Source of the DNA: Brumimicrobium sp041655765
GTDB lineage: Bacteria; Bacteroidota; Bacteroidia; Flavobacteriales_D; Crocinitomicaceae
Length of the DNA: 59,230 nucleotides
Assembly: GCA_041655765.1 (NCBI GenBank)
Contig: JBBAEU010000015.1
Coordinates: 1-59,230 of the forward strand
Reading direction: 5' to 3'
Under the pieces are notes generated by a model, which searched no databases, had not been told where the DNA came from, and saw nothing but the letters and a program-made list of their open reading frames with translations. Positions 18,217 through 26,536 of the stretch are shown piece after piece (within the stretch, counting starts at the first letter, position 1; the number at the start of each line of letters is the position of its first letter). Both the position numbers and the translations under genes were made by a program.

Positions 18217-18891
18217 ATGTCAAAAATTACAAAGATTATTTCGATTGAATATCTTACAGATGATGTCATCCAATTAAGAATTGAGAAGCCAATCGACCTA
18301 ATTTTTAAACTTGGGCAAGCTACAGAGATTGGTTTTAGAACTAATAATCAAGAGATAACCAAAAGTATCTTTACCATTGCTTCTCTCCCAACTGAGGATT
18401 ATTTATCATTTATCATCAAAATCACACAGAGTTACAATCCATTTTTCACACGTTTAAAAGAAGCGAAATCTGGTGATGAAATACTTGTTTACGAAAGTTT
18501 TTACAACAGTGGAATTGGATACAAAGGAGAAGGAATATTTATCGCAGGAGGTGTTGGAATCAGCCCTTTTATGCCTTTACTTAAAAAGTTAAACAAAGAA
18601 AATTCTCTTGGGAAGTCGAAATTAATTTTTGCCAATCGAACGAGAAAGGATATTATATTTAAAGATTATTTTGAAGAAATTTTAGGCGACAACTTTATAA
18701 CCATCCTTTCGGATGAGAAACATGACGACCATCATTATGGATTTGTAACTTCAGACTTTATTCAAAAAGCGAACACAAACCATCTTCAGTATTTCTACTT
18801 ATGTGGTCCACAACCCATGTTAGATAGCATAGAGTCGGGATTATTAAAAGCAGGGGTTTTAGAAGAAAACATTGTTAAAGAAAGTTTTTAA
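18217..18891 (+). CDS. FAD-binding oxidoreductase of the ferredoxin-NADP reductase fold
   Basis: 224-residue flavoprotein with an N-terminal beta-barrel FAD domain (~1-100, with IFTIASLP in the place of the RXYS-type FAD motif) and a C-terminal NAD(P) domain (~105-224: GGVGISPFMPLL, YLCGPQPMLDSIESGL, last residues KESF). It has no 2Fe-2S domain, so it is not a complete PaaE-type reductase. It should move electrons between NAD(P)H and a small carrier or another protein. It is tightly coupled to the SDR gene (two-base gap), suggesting a shared redox step in pterin metabolism or oxygen/NO handling with the adjacent hemerythrin (inference). Confidence 0.85.
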   Translation: MSKITKIISIEYLTDDVIQLRIEKPIDLIFKLGQATEIGFRTNNQEITKSIFTIASLPTEDYLSFIIKITQSYNPFFTRLKEAKSGDEILVYESFYNSGIGYKGEGIFIAGGVGISPFMPLLKKLNKENSLGKSKLIFANRTRKDIIFKDYFEEILGDNFITILSDEKHDDHHYGFVTSDFIQKANTNHLQYFYLCGPQPMLDSIESGLLKAGVLEENIVKESF

Positions 18892-18893
18892 TC

Positions 18894-19607
18894 ATGGATA
18901 AATATGCATTTGTAACAGGCGGATCTGATAGAATTGGAAAAGCCATAAGTATCGAATTGGCAAAACAAGGATATAATGTCATTATTCATTATAATTCTTC
19001 TCAATCAAAAGCTGAAGAGGTAAAAGAAGAGATAATTTCATTAGGAAGAAGCGCTGAAATTTTAAAAATCAATTTTTTAGAAGACCATGATTTTGATATG
19101 ACTTTTCAATCCTTAAAAACCTCAGGAAAAGAAATTGATGTTTTGATAAACTGTGCTTCAGATTTTACCTTATCTACGATAAAAGACGTAGGAAGTCAGT
19201 TATTAAAGAAAGAGTATAGAATTAATTTTGAAATTCCGTATTTACTTACAAAGGCATTTGCTACAATATACAAAAAAGGACACATCATCAATTTCTTGGA
19301 CACAAAAGTAGAGAAAAATGCAACAAATCGTTTGGATTATATTCTCAGTAAAAAATCTTTAAAGGATTTCACATTGATTTCAGCCGTAGAACTCTCGCCT
19401 AACATAAAGGTAAATGCGATAGCTCCAGGGTTAGTTCTGCCACCAGCAGGAAAAAATGATAATTATTTATTAAATTTAGCTCCTGAAATTCCGATGAAAA
19501 CCATTGGGAATATGGAAGATATTTTAATAGCTTTTAGGTATTTGTTGGAGAGTAATTTTGTTACAGGACAAATACTATATGTAGATGGAGGCGATCATTT
19601 GATTTGA
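18894..19607 (+). CDS. SDR oxidoreductase, pteridine-reductase-like (FolM-like)
   Basis: 237-residue short-chain dehydrogenase. The cofactor motif is TGGSDRIGKAI (residues ~7-17) with HYNSSQSKAEE after beta-2, typical of NADPH-preferring pteridine reductases (FolM/PTR1). The catalytic YXXXK is YILSK (~151), followed by NAIAPGLVLPP. FolM reduces dihydromonapterin or dihydrofolate to the tetrahydro form. The assignment is supported by context, because the next gene, overlapping its end, is a FolB-FolK fusion of the folate pathway. The substrate is inferred, not shown. Confidence 0.82.
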   Translation: MDKYAFVTGGSDRIGKAISIELAKQGYNVIIHYNSSQSKAEEVKEEIISLGRSAEILKINFLEDHDFDMTFQSLKTSGKEIDVLINCASDFTLSTIKDVGSQLLKKEYRINFEIPYLLTKAFATIYKKGHIINFLDTKVEKNATNRLDYILSKKSLKDFTLISAVELSPNIKVNAIAPGLVLPPAGKNDNYLLNLAPEIPMKTIGNMEDILIAFRYLLESNFVTGQILYVDGGDHLI

Positions 19608-19618
19608 AATTAGAACTT

Positions 19619-20371
19619 ATGGACATACCAAAATTATCAACAATTAGCGTAGAAGATTTAAGATTACGAGCTTATATCGGGTTTATGGATTGGGAAACCA
19701 AAAAGCTACAAGACGTTGTGCTCTCATATTCTTTTAAATATGACACTTCAAGAGCTTCGATAACCGACAGTGTAGATGATGCTGTTGACTACAAGCTATT
19801 AACAAAGCAAATCATCGAAATGGTTGATAACCAAAGTTTTTTTCTAATTGAATTTTTAGCAGAAAAAATTTACCAACACATTCAATTGTATCATCCAAAT
19901 ATCCAAAACATTACAGTAAAGGTTGAAAAACCAAATGCTTTAAGGTTTTCTGACAATGTTTTGGTAGAAATATCAAACGAAGATAGATACAACATTGCTT
20001 CTGTTTCACTTGGCTCTAATATAGAAGCAGAAAATAATTTTGATAAAGCACTACGAGAAATTCAACGATTGGGAATAATCAATCAAAGGTCTGAATTTAT
20101 CAAGACCAAGCCCTTAAAATTTGAGAATCAACCAGATTTTTTAAATGGAGCAATTTTATTATATACAAAGAAAAGTCTTGCAGAACTTCAATTAGAGTTA
20201 AAACAGATAGAAGCATTATTAGGTCGCGTAAGGGTTGAAAACAAAAACGCACCCCGTGTTATTGACTTAGATGTTTTAACCTATAATGGTCATTTAATCG
20301 ACAAAGAAATTAACGAACTTCCGTTTTTGGTTAAATTTGTACAATACTTACAACCAGAGATTAAGATTTAA
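19619..20371 (+). CDS. folK: Dihydroneopterin aldolase-HPPK fusion (FolB-FolK)
   Basis: Bifunctional folate enzyme of 250 residues. The FolB domain (~5-120: ISVEDLRLRAYIGFMDWE, VDYKLLTKQI, FLIEFLAEKI, VKVEKPNAL) splits dihydroneopterin to 6-hydroxymethyl-dihydropterin. The HPPK domain (~125-235: SLGSNIEAENNFDKAL, PDFLNGAI, GRVRVENKNAPRVIDLDVL) pyrophosphorylates it with ATP. I start at the ATG; an in-frame TTG at 19604 overlaps the preceding stop and would add five residues. FolB-FolK fusions occur elsewhere, but here FolB precedes a rather short HPPK. A hairpin terminator follows immediately. Confidence 0.88.
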   Translation: MDIPKLSTISVEDLRLRAYIGFMDWETKKLQDVVLSYSFKYDTSRASITDSVDDAVDYKLLTKQIIEMVDNQSFFLIEFLAEKIYQHIQLYHPNIQNITVKVEKPNALRFSDNVLVEISNEDRYNIASVSLGSNIEAENNFDKALREIQRLGIINQRSEFIKTKPLKFENQPDFLNGAILLYTKKSLAELQLELKQIEALLGRVRVENKNAPRVIDLDVLTYNGHLIDKEINELPFLVKFVQYLQPEIKI

Positions 20372-20373
20372 AA

Positions 20374-20397
20374 AAAAAGCCCCTTTTGGAGCTTTTT
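20374..20397. terminator. Bidirectional terminator between folK and the 48-residue gene
   Basis: AAAAAGCCCC-TTTT-GGAGCTTTTT forms a stem with one C-A mismatch directly after the folB-folK stop. Read leftward it ends in a run of eight T, so it can also end the minus-strand transcript of the small gene. Confidence 0.7.
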
Positions 20398-20406
20398 AGT
20401 GAATTT

Positions 20407-20553
20407 TTAATTTAAACAAATAAAAAAAGTTTCTTTTTTAGACTTTTTTGCTTCAGTACTTTTTGAGTAATTTAAAATAAATTGAAGCGTCTTACTTGAT
20501 GGACCTTGTTTATCCTCCGCCATCTTTGGAGTAGATGAGTAATCTTTTACCAT
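20407..20553 (-). CDS. Small 48-residue protein, unknown function
   Basis: A short reading frame that codes for a plausible protein: start MVKDYSSTPKMAEDKQGP, core SSKTLQFILNYSKS (a likely amphipathic helix), then a lysine-rich tail. The helix core resembles short proteins I have seen annotated as hypothetical in flavobacteria, but I cannot name the family. It lies 71 bases after fabG on the same strand and may be co-transcribed. An 8-bp inverted repeat ends exactly at its start codon (see 20554-20590). It has no signal peptide or membrane helix. Confidence 0.55.
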   Translation of the reverse strand: MVKDYSSTPKMAEDKQGPSSKTLQFILNYSKSTEAKKSKKETFFICLN

Positions 20554-20590
20554 AAGCGTTTTATTTACGATTCTAATTTATTAAACGCTT
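20554..20590 (-). promoter_or_regulatory. Leader hairpin abutting the small gene's start codon
   Basis: On the minus strand AAGCGTTT, 21 bases and AAACGCTT form a perfect 8-bp inverted repeat; the next three bases are the ATG at 20553. The folded RNA would place the start codon at the foot of the stem, which could hinder initiation. It could also be a DNA operator. Confidence 0.5.
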
Positions 20591-20624
20591 ACTTTTATTG
20601 ATTATTATATTAAAGTGAAAAAAA

Positions 20625-21371
20625 TTACATTACCATTCCACCGCAAACATTTATGGTTTGTCCTGTAACGTAAGCCGACATATCTGAAGCTAAGAAAACA
20701 ACAGTATTTGCTACGTCCTCAGGTGTTCCACCTCTTTTTAATGGTATGGCATCTCTCCATTCTTGAACTACTTTTTCATCAAGCACTTCTGTCATTTCTG
20801 TTTCAATGAATCCAGGGGCAATTGAATTGCAACGAATATTTCTTGAGCCTAATTCTTGAGCAACAGATTTAGAAAAACCAATCATTCCGGCTTTTGATGC
20901 TGCATAATTAGATTGTCCTGCATTACCTTGAACACCAACGACAGAAGACATATTAATAATCGAACCTTTACGTTGTTTTAACATGGGGCGAATAACCGCT
21001 TTTGTAAGATTGAAAGCAGATTTAAGATTAATATTAATAACATCATCCCACATCTCTTCTGTCATTCTCATTAGAAGATTGTCTTTTGTTACGCCTGCGT
21101 TATTAACCAAAACATCAACTGTTCCGAATGCTGCAACAACATCTTCAACAAGTTTTTGTGCATCATCAAAAATCGATGCGTTTGATTTAAAGCCTTTCGC
21201 TACACCACCAACTTTGGTTAATTCTTCGACTAATTCATTTGCTTTAACATCTGATGAAACATAAGTAAATGCAACTTTGGCTCCTTGTTCGACACACTTT
21301 TCAACGATAGCTTTGCCAATTCCTCTTGTACCACCTGTAACGATTACAACCTTACCTTCTAATAATTTCAT
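20625..21371 (-). CDS. fabG: 3-oxoacyl-[acyl-carrier-protein] reductase
   Basis: NADPH-dependent reduction of 3-oxoacyl-ACP in fatty acid elongation. 248 residues from the chosen ATG, the usual FabG length. Motifs: TGGTRGIGKAI (~10-20), NNAG (~88), catalytic S in NMSSVVG, YAASK (Y~153, K~157), and APGFIETEMT. A longer frame from 21419 adds 16 residues (MSFAKIIIFVKTKLNK) absent from the family, so I reject that start. A TATATTTG -7 element lies just upstream at about 21391-21398 on the minus strand, with TTG at 17 rather than 19 bases. Confidence 0.94.
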   Translation of the reverse strand: MKLLEGKVVIVTGGTRGIGKAIVEKCVEQGAKVAFTYVSSDVKANELVEELTKVGGVAKGFKSNASIFDDAQKLVEDVVAAFGTVDVLVNNAGVTKDNLLMRMTEEMWDDVININLKSAFNLTKAVIRPMLKQRKGSIINMSSVVGVQGNAGQSNYAASKAGMIGFSKSVAQELGSRNIRCNSIAPGFIETEMTEVLDEKVVQEWRDAIPLKRGGTPEDVANTVVFLASDMSAYVTGQTINVCGGMVM

Positions 21372-21447
21372 TTTATTTAGTTTCGTTTTGACAAATATAA
21401 TGATTTTAGCAAATGACAATATAAATTATAGATTTATTCACTCACGG

Positions 21448-22488
21448 TTACAAGTCACTTAGAAAAGACATTGTATCAATTCCATCAGCATAATCTGTTA
21501 ACGAAGGAGATTGAGAATTGCCAATTTTTTCATAATTCTTCCCGATAATTACTTGTAATTCATCTTTATGCTGCTCTATATAATCCTCAATTTCTTGATT
21601 CGACTCATAAAAATGATAATGAACAACAGCAACAGGAGAAAACAAATCCGTTGTTTCTTTAAAGAGAACAAACCCATTATCAGTAAATACTACTTGATTC
21701 ATCAAGTAAATGGCTTTGTAATAGTCGTAATTATTTCCGTATTTATTGTTATTAATAACTTCTCCATAATCTACAATTGCACCGAAAATATTATTTAAAT
21801 TATATCCTTTCGGCAGTAGTAAATGTGTTACGTTTCTACACCCCAAACCGTAATAATCGAACAAATCCCTGCCTAATAAATTCAATTCATCAACACTTTC
21901 ATTGCCTGTTAAGACAGCCAAAGATGTTCTGTTTTTACGGATAATATTTGGTAAATGATCAAAATACTTTTCAAAATAACGGGCTGAATTGTTGCTTCCA
22001 GTAGCGATTACAGAATCCACATTTTTTATTCTCTCTACAATTTGAAAACGATCACTCAACTCAGGTTGAAGGTAAGTAATGATTCCTAAAAGCAAAGGAA
22101 TCAATTTATCATCATCTCTAGAAAGCTTGATTATCGCTTTATTTCCAGAGAAAATCACAGCAAAAATATCGCTAAAGCCAACCATTGGTATGTTTCCAGG
22201 TAAGATTAATCCAACATTTTTTGGCGATGAAACAACGGGATACTTATCGAGCCATTGTGTTAATTCTTCTTTGTTTAAAATCTTCCCTAAATTCAAAAAA
22301 GCCTGTCGAACATAATTCTCGGAAAACCAACCATTGTAGATTATTGATGTCTTAATTGTGGATTCAACTTTTTCGTTGAACTCATCTGCAACGAACGTAT
22401 TAATTTCACTTTTATCTTTTGATTCGCCCCAATTTCTCATGCATTCTCCGAGAATTGAAAATGTTTCAATTGTTTTTGTTCTTTCCAT
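21448..22488 (-). CDS. Acyl-CoA reductase, LuxC-like
   Basis: 346-residue member of the LuxC/acyl-CoA reductase branch of the aldehyde dehydrogenase superfamily, which reduces an acyl-thioester to the aldehyde with NADPH. The nucleotide region is around GLILPGNIPMVGFSDIFAV (~93-110), and the catalytic cysteine is in YYGLGCRNVTHLLLP (~215-230). It lacks LuxD/LuxE partners, so it is not a luminescence operon. Instead it is divergent from a ferredoxin gene across 110 bases, an arrangement I have often seen in flavobacteria. The physiological substrate is unknown. Confidence 0.85.
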   Translation of the reverse strand: MERTKTIETFSILGECMRNWGESKDKSEINTFVADEFNEKVESTIKTSIIYNGWFSENYVRQAFLNLGKILNKEELTQWLDKYPVVSSPKNVGLILPGNIPMVGFSDIFAVIFSGNKAIIKLSRDDDKLIPLLLGIITYLQPELSDRFQIVERIKNVDSVIATGSNNSARYFEKYFDHLPNIIRKNRTSLAVLTGNESVDELNLLGRDLFDYYGLGCRNVTHLLLPKGYNLNNIFGAIVDYGEVINNNKYGNNYDYYKAIYLMNQVVFTDNGFVLFKETTDLFSPVAVVHYHFYESNQEIEDYIEQHKDELQVIIGKNYEKIGNSQSPSLTDYADGIDTMSFLSDL

Positions 22489-22598
22489 TGACTTTTATGC
22501 TATTGAATGATATTATCGACCTAATAAAGTCGTTTTCTATCCAAATGTTGATTATATTTGCAAAAATAAAGATAATAACCTATAAAAAACACAAAAGA

Positions 22599-22952
22599 AT
22601 GGCAATAATAATTACGGACGAATGCATCAACTGCGGTGCCTGCGAACCAGAGTGTCCAAATAATGCCATCTATGAAGGAGGAGACAATTGGGCATGGTCG
22701 GACGGAACTTCTCTTACAGGAATGATTACCACGTTAAAAGGAGTTGAAGTTGATGCAGAAGAAAGAAACGATGCAATCGATATGGATATCTACTACATTG
22801 TACCAGAAAAATGTACGGAATGTGAAGGTTTTCATGACGAGCCGCAGTGCGCAGCTGTTTGCCCTGTTGATTGTTGTGTTGACGATCCGATGTATCGCGA
22901 AACAGAAGATGAACTTCTGAAAAAGAAAGATTTTATGCATTTGGGTAACTAA
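22599..22952 (+). CDS. 2[4Fe-4S] ferredoxin
   Basis: 117-residue electron carrier. Cluster motifs are CINCGACEPECP near residue 9-20 and CTECEGFHDEPQCAAVCP near 68-85, the widely spaced second motif being typical of Allochromatium-type ferredoxins. I take the ATG at 22599 (MAIIITDECINCG); the open frame extends 60 codons upstream but that part overlaps the divergent luxC-like gene and looks non-coding. A TATATTTG -7 element at 22553-22560 suits this start. The partner may be the acyl-CoA reductase or other redox enzymes. Confidence 0.93.
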   Translation: MAIIITDECINCGACEPECPNNAIYEGGDNWAWSDGTSLTGMITTLKGVEVDAEERNDAIDMDIYYIVPEKCTECEGFHDEPQCAAVCPVDCCVDDPMYRETEDELLKKKDFMHLGN

Positions 22953-23072
22953 ATTATATCTAATTATCTAACTAACTATCAATTATTTAATTATTTTTTC
23001 AATTTTTTATATCCTTTTTATAATAAAAAGATGAAATTTTTATCATAACTTGGATATTATTAAACTAAATAT

Positions 23073-24767
23073 TTGGAAAGATATATCAACATACTAGTCA
23101 TTGAAGAAAACCCTGATCATGTTAAACAACTAAAAAGTATATTATCTGGCGGTGGTAATAATTTAATATTTTCTGCTAACAAAGAAGAATTTTGGGAAAT
23201 AATATCTCGTCAGGAAATTGGTATTATTTTAATTAGTAGTCAAAGCAAATCTATTAACTTCACACATTTACTACAAGATTTAGAAAAAAATCCTCGGGCC
23301 AAAGAAGCATATAAAATTATAGTTGAAGGGGAAAACTCGAAGACTTCTAATTTAGTAAACGGATTACGAGAAGGTGCAGTAGATTTTATCCCGAAGCCAT
23401 TCAATCGAAATTTGATTAATGCAAAAATAGAAGTATTTAAAAACCTTTATTTTAAAGATAGACGGATTACCCAGCTACTTGAAAACATCTTTCCCATCGA
23501 TGTTCTTAATAACTTGAACACAAAAGGTAAATACTCTCCGAGAAAAATAAAAGAAGGCGTGGTTTTATTTACAGATTTCATCGCATTCACAAAGGCAGCC
23601 AAGAAATTAAACCGTATGACCCTTATTCACGACCTTGAGGGATATTTTACCAAATTTGACGAAATAATAGAGCGTTATAATCTTGAAAAGATTAAAACAA
23701 TTGGTGATTCATATATGGCAATTGCTGGTGTAACAGAGAATAATCAAGAACCCGAGATTCGTGCAACCTTGGCAGCCTTAGAAATTAGAAATTATATTAT
23801 CAACACGAAACAACTTTCAGAAGCTACCAATCATTATTCATGGGATATAAGAATTGGAATTCATTCTGGCCCTTTGATTGCAGGAATTATCGGAACAAAA
23901 AAAATGAGTTTTGACGTTTGGGGAGATACGGTAAACATTGCTTCAAGAGCCGAGCAAAATTCTGAAATAAATAGTATTACCATAACTCAAAGTGTGGCAA
24001 AAAAGATAAAGAATGTTTTTAATATAACTCATCGAGGAGGTGTTGAAATTAAACACGGTGGCTTTGTAGATATGTATTTCGTAGAAGATTTAAAACGAGA
24101 AGTTTCTTTATTTCATGAAGGACGACTTCCCAATAGCGAGTTGCGCAAAAGATGTGATTTATTAGAAATGGATTTTGACTACGCTAGAAAATACATTATT
24201 ACAAAATTAAAAGCATTGTTGCCTGAGTATGTTGAATATCATGACATTGACCACACGCTAAATGTTGAAAAATCTGCTATTCGATTAGCAAAATTAGAAG
24301 GGATTTCAAAAGATGATTTAATACTTTTAAGAACAGCTGTCTTATTCCATGATTCTGGTTTTATTTTTAAGTATGATGAAAACGAGGAGTTTGCCAAAAG
24401 GTATGCATCATCTGAATTACCGAAATTTGGGTACAACAAAGAGCAAATTAATGAAATTTGTGAAATAATAGAAGTAACAAAAAGGAAGAGTCAGCCAAAA
24501 ACTTTACTTCAAAAAATCATGTGTGATGCAGACAATGATTATCTCGGTCGTGCAGATTATTATGTAAAATCTAGAAAGTTAAGACATGAACTTGAAAATA
24601 GAAACATATTTATGTCGGAGATTGAATGGATTGATTTTCAACTAGAATATCTTGAAAATACACATGACTATTTTACAAATACTGCGATAAATATCCGTGA
24701 AAAGGGAAAGATGAATAGAATCAAAGAATTAAAAGAGCAAAAAATCTTATTAGAAGCTAAACTTTAG
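23073..24767 (+). CDS. Degenerate receiver - adenylate cyclase - HD domain protein
   Basis: A 564-residue soluble signalling protein starting at TTG (no earlier ATG fits the receiver fold). Residues 5-120 look like a response-regulator receiver, but the acidic pair is E11/E12 and the phospho-acceptor position reads S55 (IILISSQ); K108 is kept. Residues ~160-310 are a class III nucleotide cyclase with metal Asp168 and Asp212, the adenine-selecting pair K208/D281, and transition-state N288/R292, so adenylate cyclase is predicted. Residues ~370-545 are an HD domain with H394, H426-D427 and D485, normally a metal phosphohydrolase. Its 3' end overlaps the convergent bshA by 11 bases. What switches it, and what the HD domain cuts, is unknown. 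Confidence 0.85.
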   Translation: MERYINILVIEENPDHVKQLKSILSGGGNNLIFSANKEEFWEIISRQEIGIILISSQSKSINFTHLLQDLEKNPRAKEAYKIIVEGENSKTSNLVNGLREGAVDFIPKPFNRNLINAKIEVFKNLYFKDRRITQLLENIFPIDVLNNLNTKGKYSPRKIKEGVVLFTDFIAFTKAAKKLNRMTLIHDLEGYFTKFDEIIERYNLEKIKTIGDSYMAIAGVTENNQEPEIRATLAALEIRNYIINTKQLSEATNHYSWDIRIGIHSGPLIAGIIGTKKMSFDVWGDTVNIASRAEQNSEINSITITQSVAKKIKNVFNITHRGGVEIKHGGFVDMYFVEDLKREVSLFHEGRLPNSELRKRCDLLEMDFDYARKYIITKLKALLPEYVEYHDIDHTLNVEKSAIRLAKLEGISKDDLILLRTAVLFHDSGFIFKYDENEEFAKRYASSELPKFGYNKEQINEICEIIEVTKRKSQPKTLLQKIMCDADNDYLGRADYYVKSRKLRHELENRNIFMSEIEWIDFQLEYLENTHDYFTNTAINIREKGKMNRIKELKEQKILLEAKL

Positions 24768-25905
24768 TTTGTTTTTTTAGTTCAACCAACACCTCATCAT
24801 ATAACTCTTCATATTGAGGTAAAACTTCTGTTAAGTGATATTTCATTGCTTGTTTATAAGCATTTGTTCTAAATTTATTGAGTGTTTCATTAGACTTTAA
24901 AATTGTCATTGCATTTTTAAACATATCGTCAATATCTCCTACATTCGATGTAAAACCTGTTTCTCCATGGATATTTACCTCTGGTATTCCTCCAGCATTT
25001 GAGGATACTACAGGCACACCAACCGCCATTGCTTCGAGTGCAGCCAAACCAAAACTTTCAGTTTCTGAGGGTAATAAGAACAAGTCTGACAATGCCATCA
25101 TACTTTCTGGATCTTTAATCTTTCCAGCAAAAATTGTACGGTCACATGTTCCTAATTCTCTACAAAGAACTTCCACATTGTATCTTTCAGGGCCGTCACC
25201 AATCAATAATAATTTCGAGGGGATTTCATCATTAATTTTCTTAAATATTTTAACAACATCCTCTACCCTTTTTACTTTCCTAAAATTGGAAACATGACAT
25301 ATAATTCTTTCTTCGTCTTTTGCATATTTTCTACGTTTTTCAATATCTATCGAAATTGGATTTTCTTTGACGTAATGGATGAAATTTGGAATTACTCTAA
25401 TTTCTCTATCTGTTCCAAAATGTTGATATGTTTCCCATCTCAAGCACTCTGAAACTGCAGTAACAGCATTAGATTTGTTAATACAAAAGGTAATAACAGG
25501 CTCAAAAGATTTATCCCTTCCAACGAGCGTAATATCTGTTCCGTGTAACGTTGTAATAAACGGCATTCTGATTCCTTTGGTTTCTAATATTTGCTGTGCC
25601 AAATAAGCAGCCGAAGCATGAGGAATTGCATAATGAACATGGAGAATATCCAATTTTTCATGTATCGCAACATCGACAATTTTACTTGCCAATTCCGTTT
25701 CATAAGGTTGATATTCAAATAAAGGATAATTACTTACTGTTACTTCGTGATAGAAAATATTATCTCTGAAAGAACCCAAACGAACAGGTTGTGAGTATGT
25801 TATAAAATGGATTTTATTTCCTTTTGCCGCTAATGCTTTACCTAATTCTGTGGCTACTACTCCACTTCCACCGTATGTTGGATACAATACAATTCCAATA
25901 TTCAT
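24757..25905 (-). CDS. bshA: N-acetyl-alpha-D-glucosaminyl L-malate synthase
   Basis: First step of bacillithiol synthesis: joins GlcNAc from UDP-GlcNAc to L-malate. The 382-residue GT4/GT-B glycosyltransferase begins with the BshA signature YPTYGGSGVVATELG and SQPVRL, contains HVHYAIPHA, TLHGTDITLVG, VIPNFI, HVSNFRKVKR and the donor-site PSETESFGLAALEAMA. Length fits the family. bshB and bshC are not in the window, which is normal because these genes are often scattered. It suggests the cell uses bacillithiol as its main low-molecular-weight thiol, which also ties to metal stress. Confidence 0.94.
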   Translation of the reverse strand: MNIGIVLYPTYGGSGVVATELGKALAAKGNKIHFITYSQPVRLGSFRDNIFYHEVTVSNYPLFEYQPYETELASKIVDVAIHEKLDILHVHYAIPHASAAYLAQQILETKGIRMPFITTLHGTDITLVGRDKSFEPVITFCINKSNAVTAVSECLRWETYQHFGTDREIRVIPNFIHYVKENPISIDIEKRRKYAKDEERIICHVSNFRKVKRVEDVVKIFKKINDEIPSKLLLIGDGPERYNVEVLCRELGTCDRTIFAGKIKDPESMMALSDLFLLPSETESFGLAALEAMAVGVPVVSSNAGGIPEVNIHGETGFTSNVGDIDDMFKNAMTILKSNETLNKFRTNAYKQAMKYHLTEVLPQYEELYDEVLVELKKQTKV

Positions 25906-26043
25906 AATTGTTCTTTGAGCTTTTGAGTTTCAAAAATAACAAAGAATACGGGGGTATGTTTAAATAATTGTTGTATTTTTTTAAAGTTGGTTCTTGTTTT
26001 TTTGATCTCACATCACTTATTAACCAATTTTAATAAATTTATT

Positions 26044-26074
26044 TTGGTGTATTGATACTTTGGCTTTATATTTG
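26044..26074 (+). promoter_or_regulatory. tmRNA promoter
   Basis: TTG, 20 bases, TATATTTG: a Bacteroidetes promoter with spacing one base over the optimum, placed about 19 bases before the mature 5' end of tmRNA. Confidence 0.65.
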
Positions 26075-26092
26075 TGAGTAATAATCACATTT

Positions 26093-26492
26093 GGGGCTGA
26101 CTTGGATTTGACAGCAACTGAAAATGATTAGTGTAAGCATACCGAGCCATGTGGTGAGTCTCGTTAATCTCTGGTCACAAACAATAATTGACAATACGTC
26201 ATATTCTTTCGCGGCTTAATCATTAGATGATTTCGCTTAATCCACTCCGAAGAACAGTAAGAGGGACGAATTCCTTGCCAACGTTTCTGTCTCATAAACG
26301 TGGAATCCAAGGAAACAAAACTTTGAGACTAGCAAGAAGACGGCTTCTGTTTCTCTTGCGAAATTTAACGAAGCTAAGTTGAAGTTCGGGTGTTTATGTC
26401 CAGACTTCAATCTAAAATCGAATCATAAACTAAGTATGTAGAAGCCTAGTTGTTTCCTTGTTTGGACGAGGGTTCGAACCCCTCCAGCTCCA
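26093..26492 (+). ncRNA. ssrA: Transfer-messenger RNA (tmRNA)
   Basis: Rescues stalled ribosomes by trans-translation. The 5' GGGGCTG pairs with the 3' CAGCTCC (one G-U) to make the tRNA-like acceptor, followed by discriminator A; CCA is not encoded. The 3' part has the T arm GGGTTCGAACCCC, and the 5' part has the conserved GACTTGGATTTGACA. The tag frame I read is GAC AAT ACG TCA TAT TCT TTC GCG GCT TAA at 26190-26219, giving DNTSYSFAA. It fits the nine-residue tag length with Tyr at position 5 and Ala-Ala at the end seen in Bacteroidetes, but the last four residues (SFAA) differ from the common ALAA. The exact resume codon is inferred. Confidence 0.95.
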
Positions 26493-26536
26493 CTAAACAT
26501 AACTTACAATAAAAACAGTTGTGTTATTTAGATACT

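Noticed and set aside
18217..18891. Assignment as the missing paaE
   Set aside because: The protein has the FAD/NAD(P) domains but no 2Fe-2S domain, is only 224 residues, and lies 17 kb away; kept as a general FNR-like reductase.
21372..21419. Upstream start for FabG
   Set aside because: It adds 16 residues not seen in the family and covers the likely promoter; the ATG at 21371 begins the usual MKLLEGKVVIVTGG.
22419..22598. Longer N-terminus for the ferredoxin
   Set aside because: The extension overlaps the divergent acyl-CoA reductase gene and its sequence is not ferredoxin-like; the ATG at 22599 gives the normal start.
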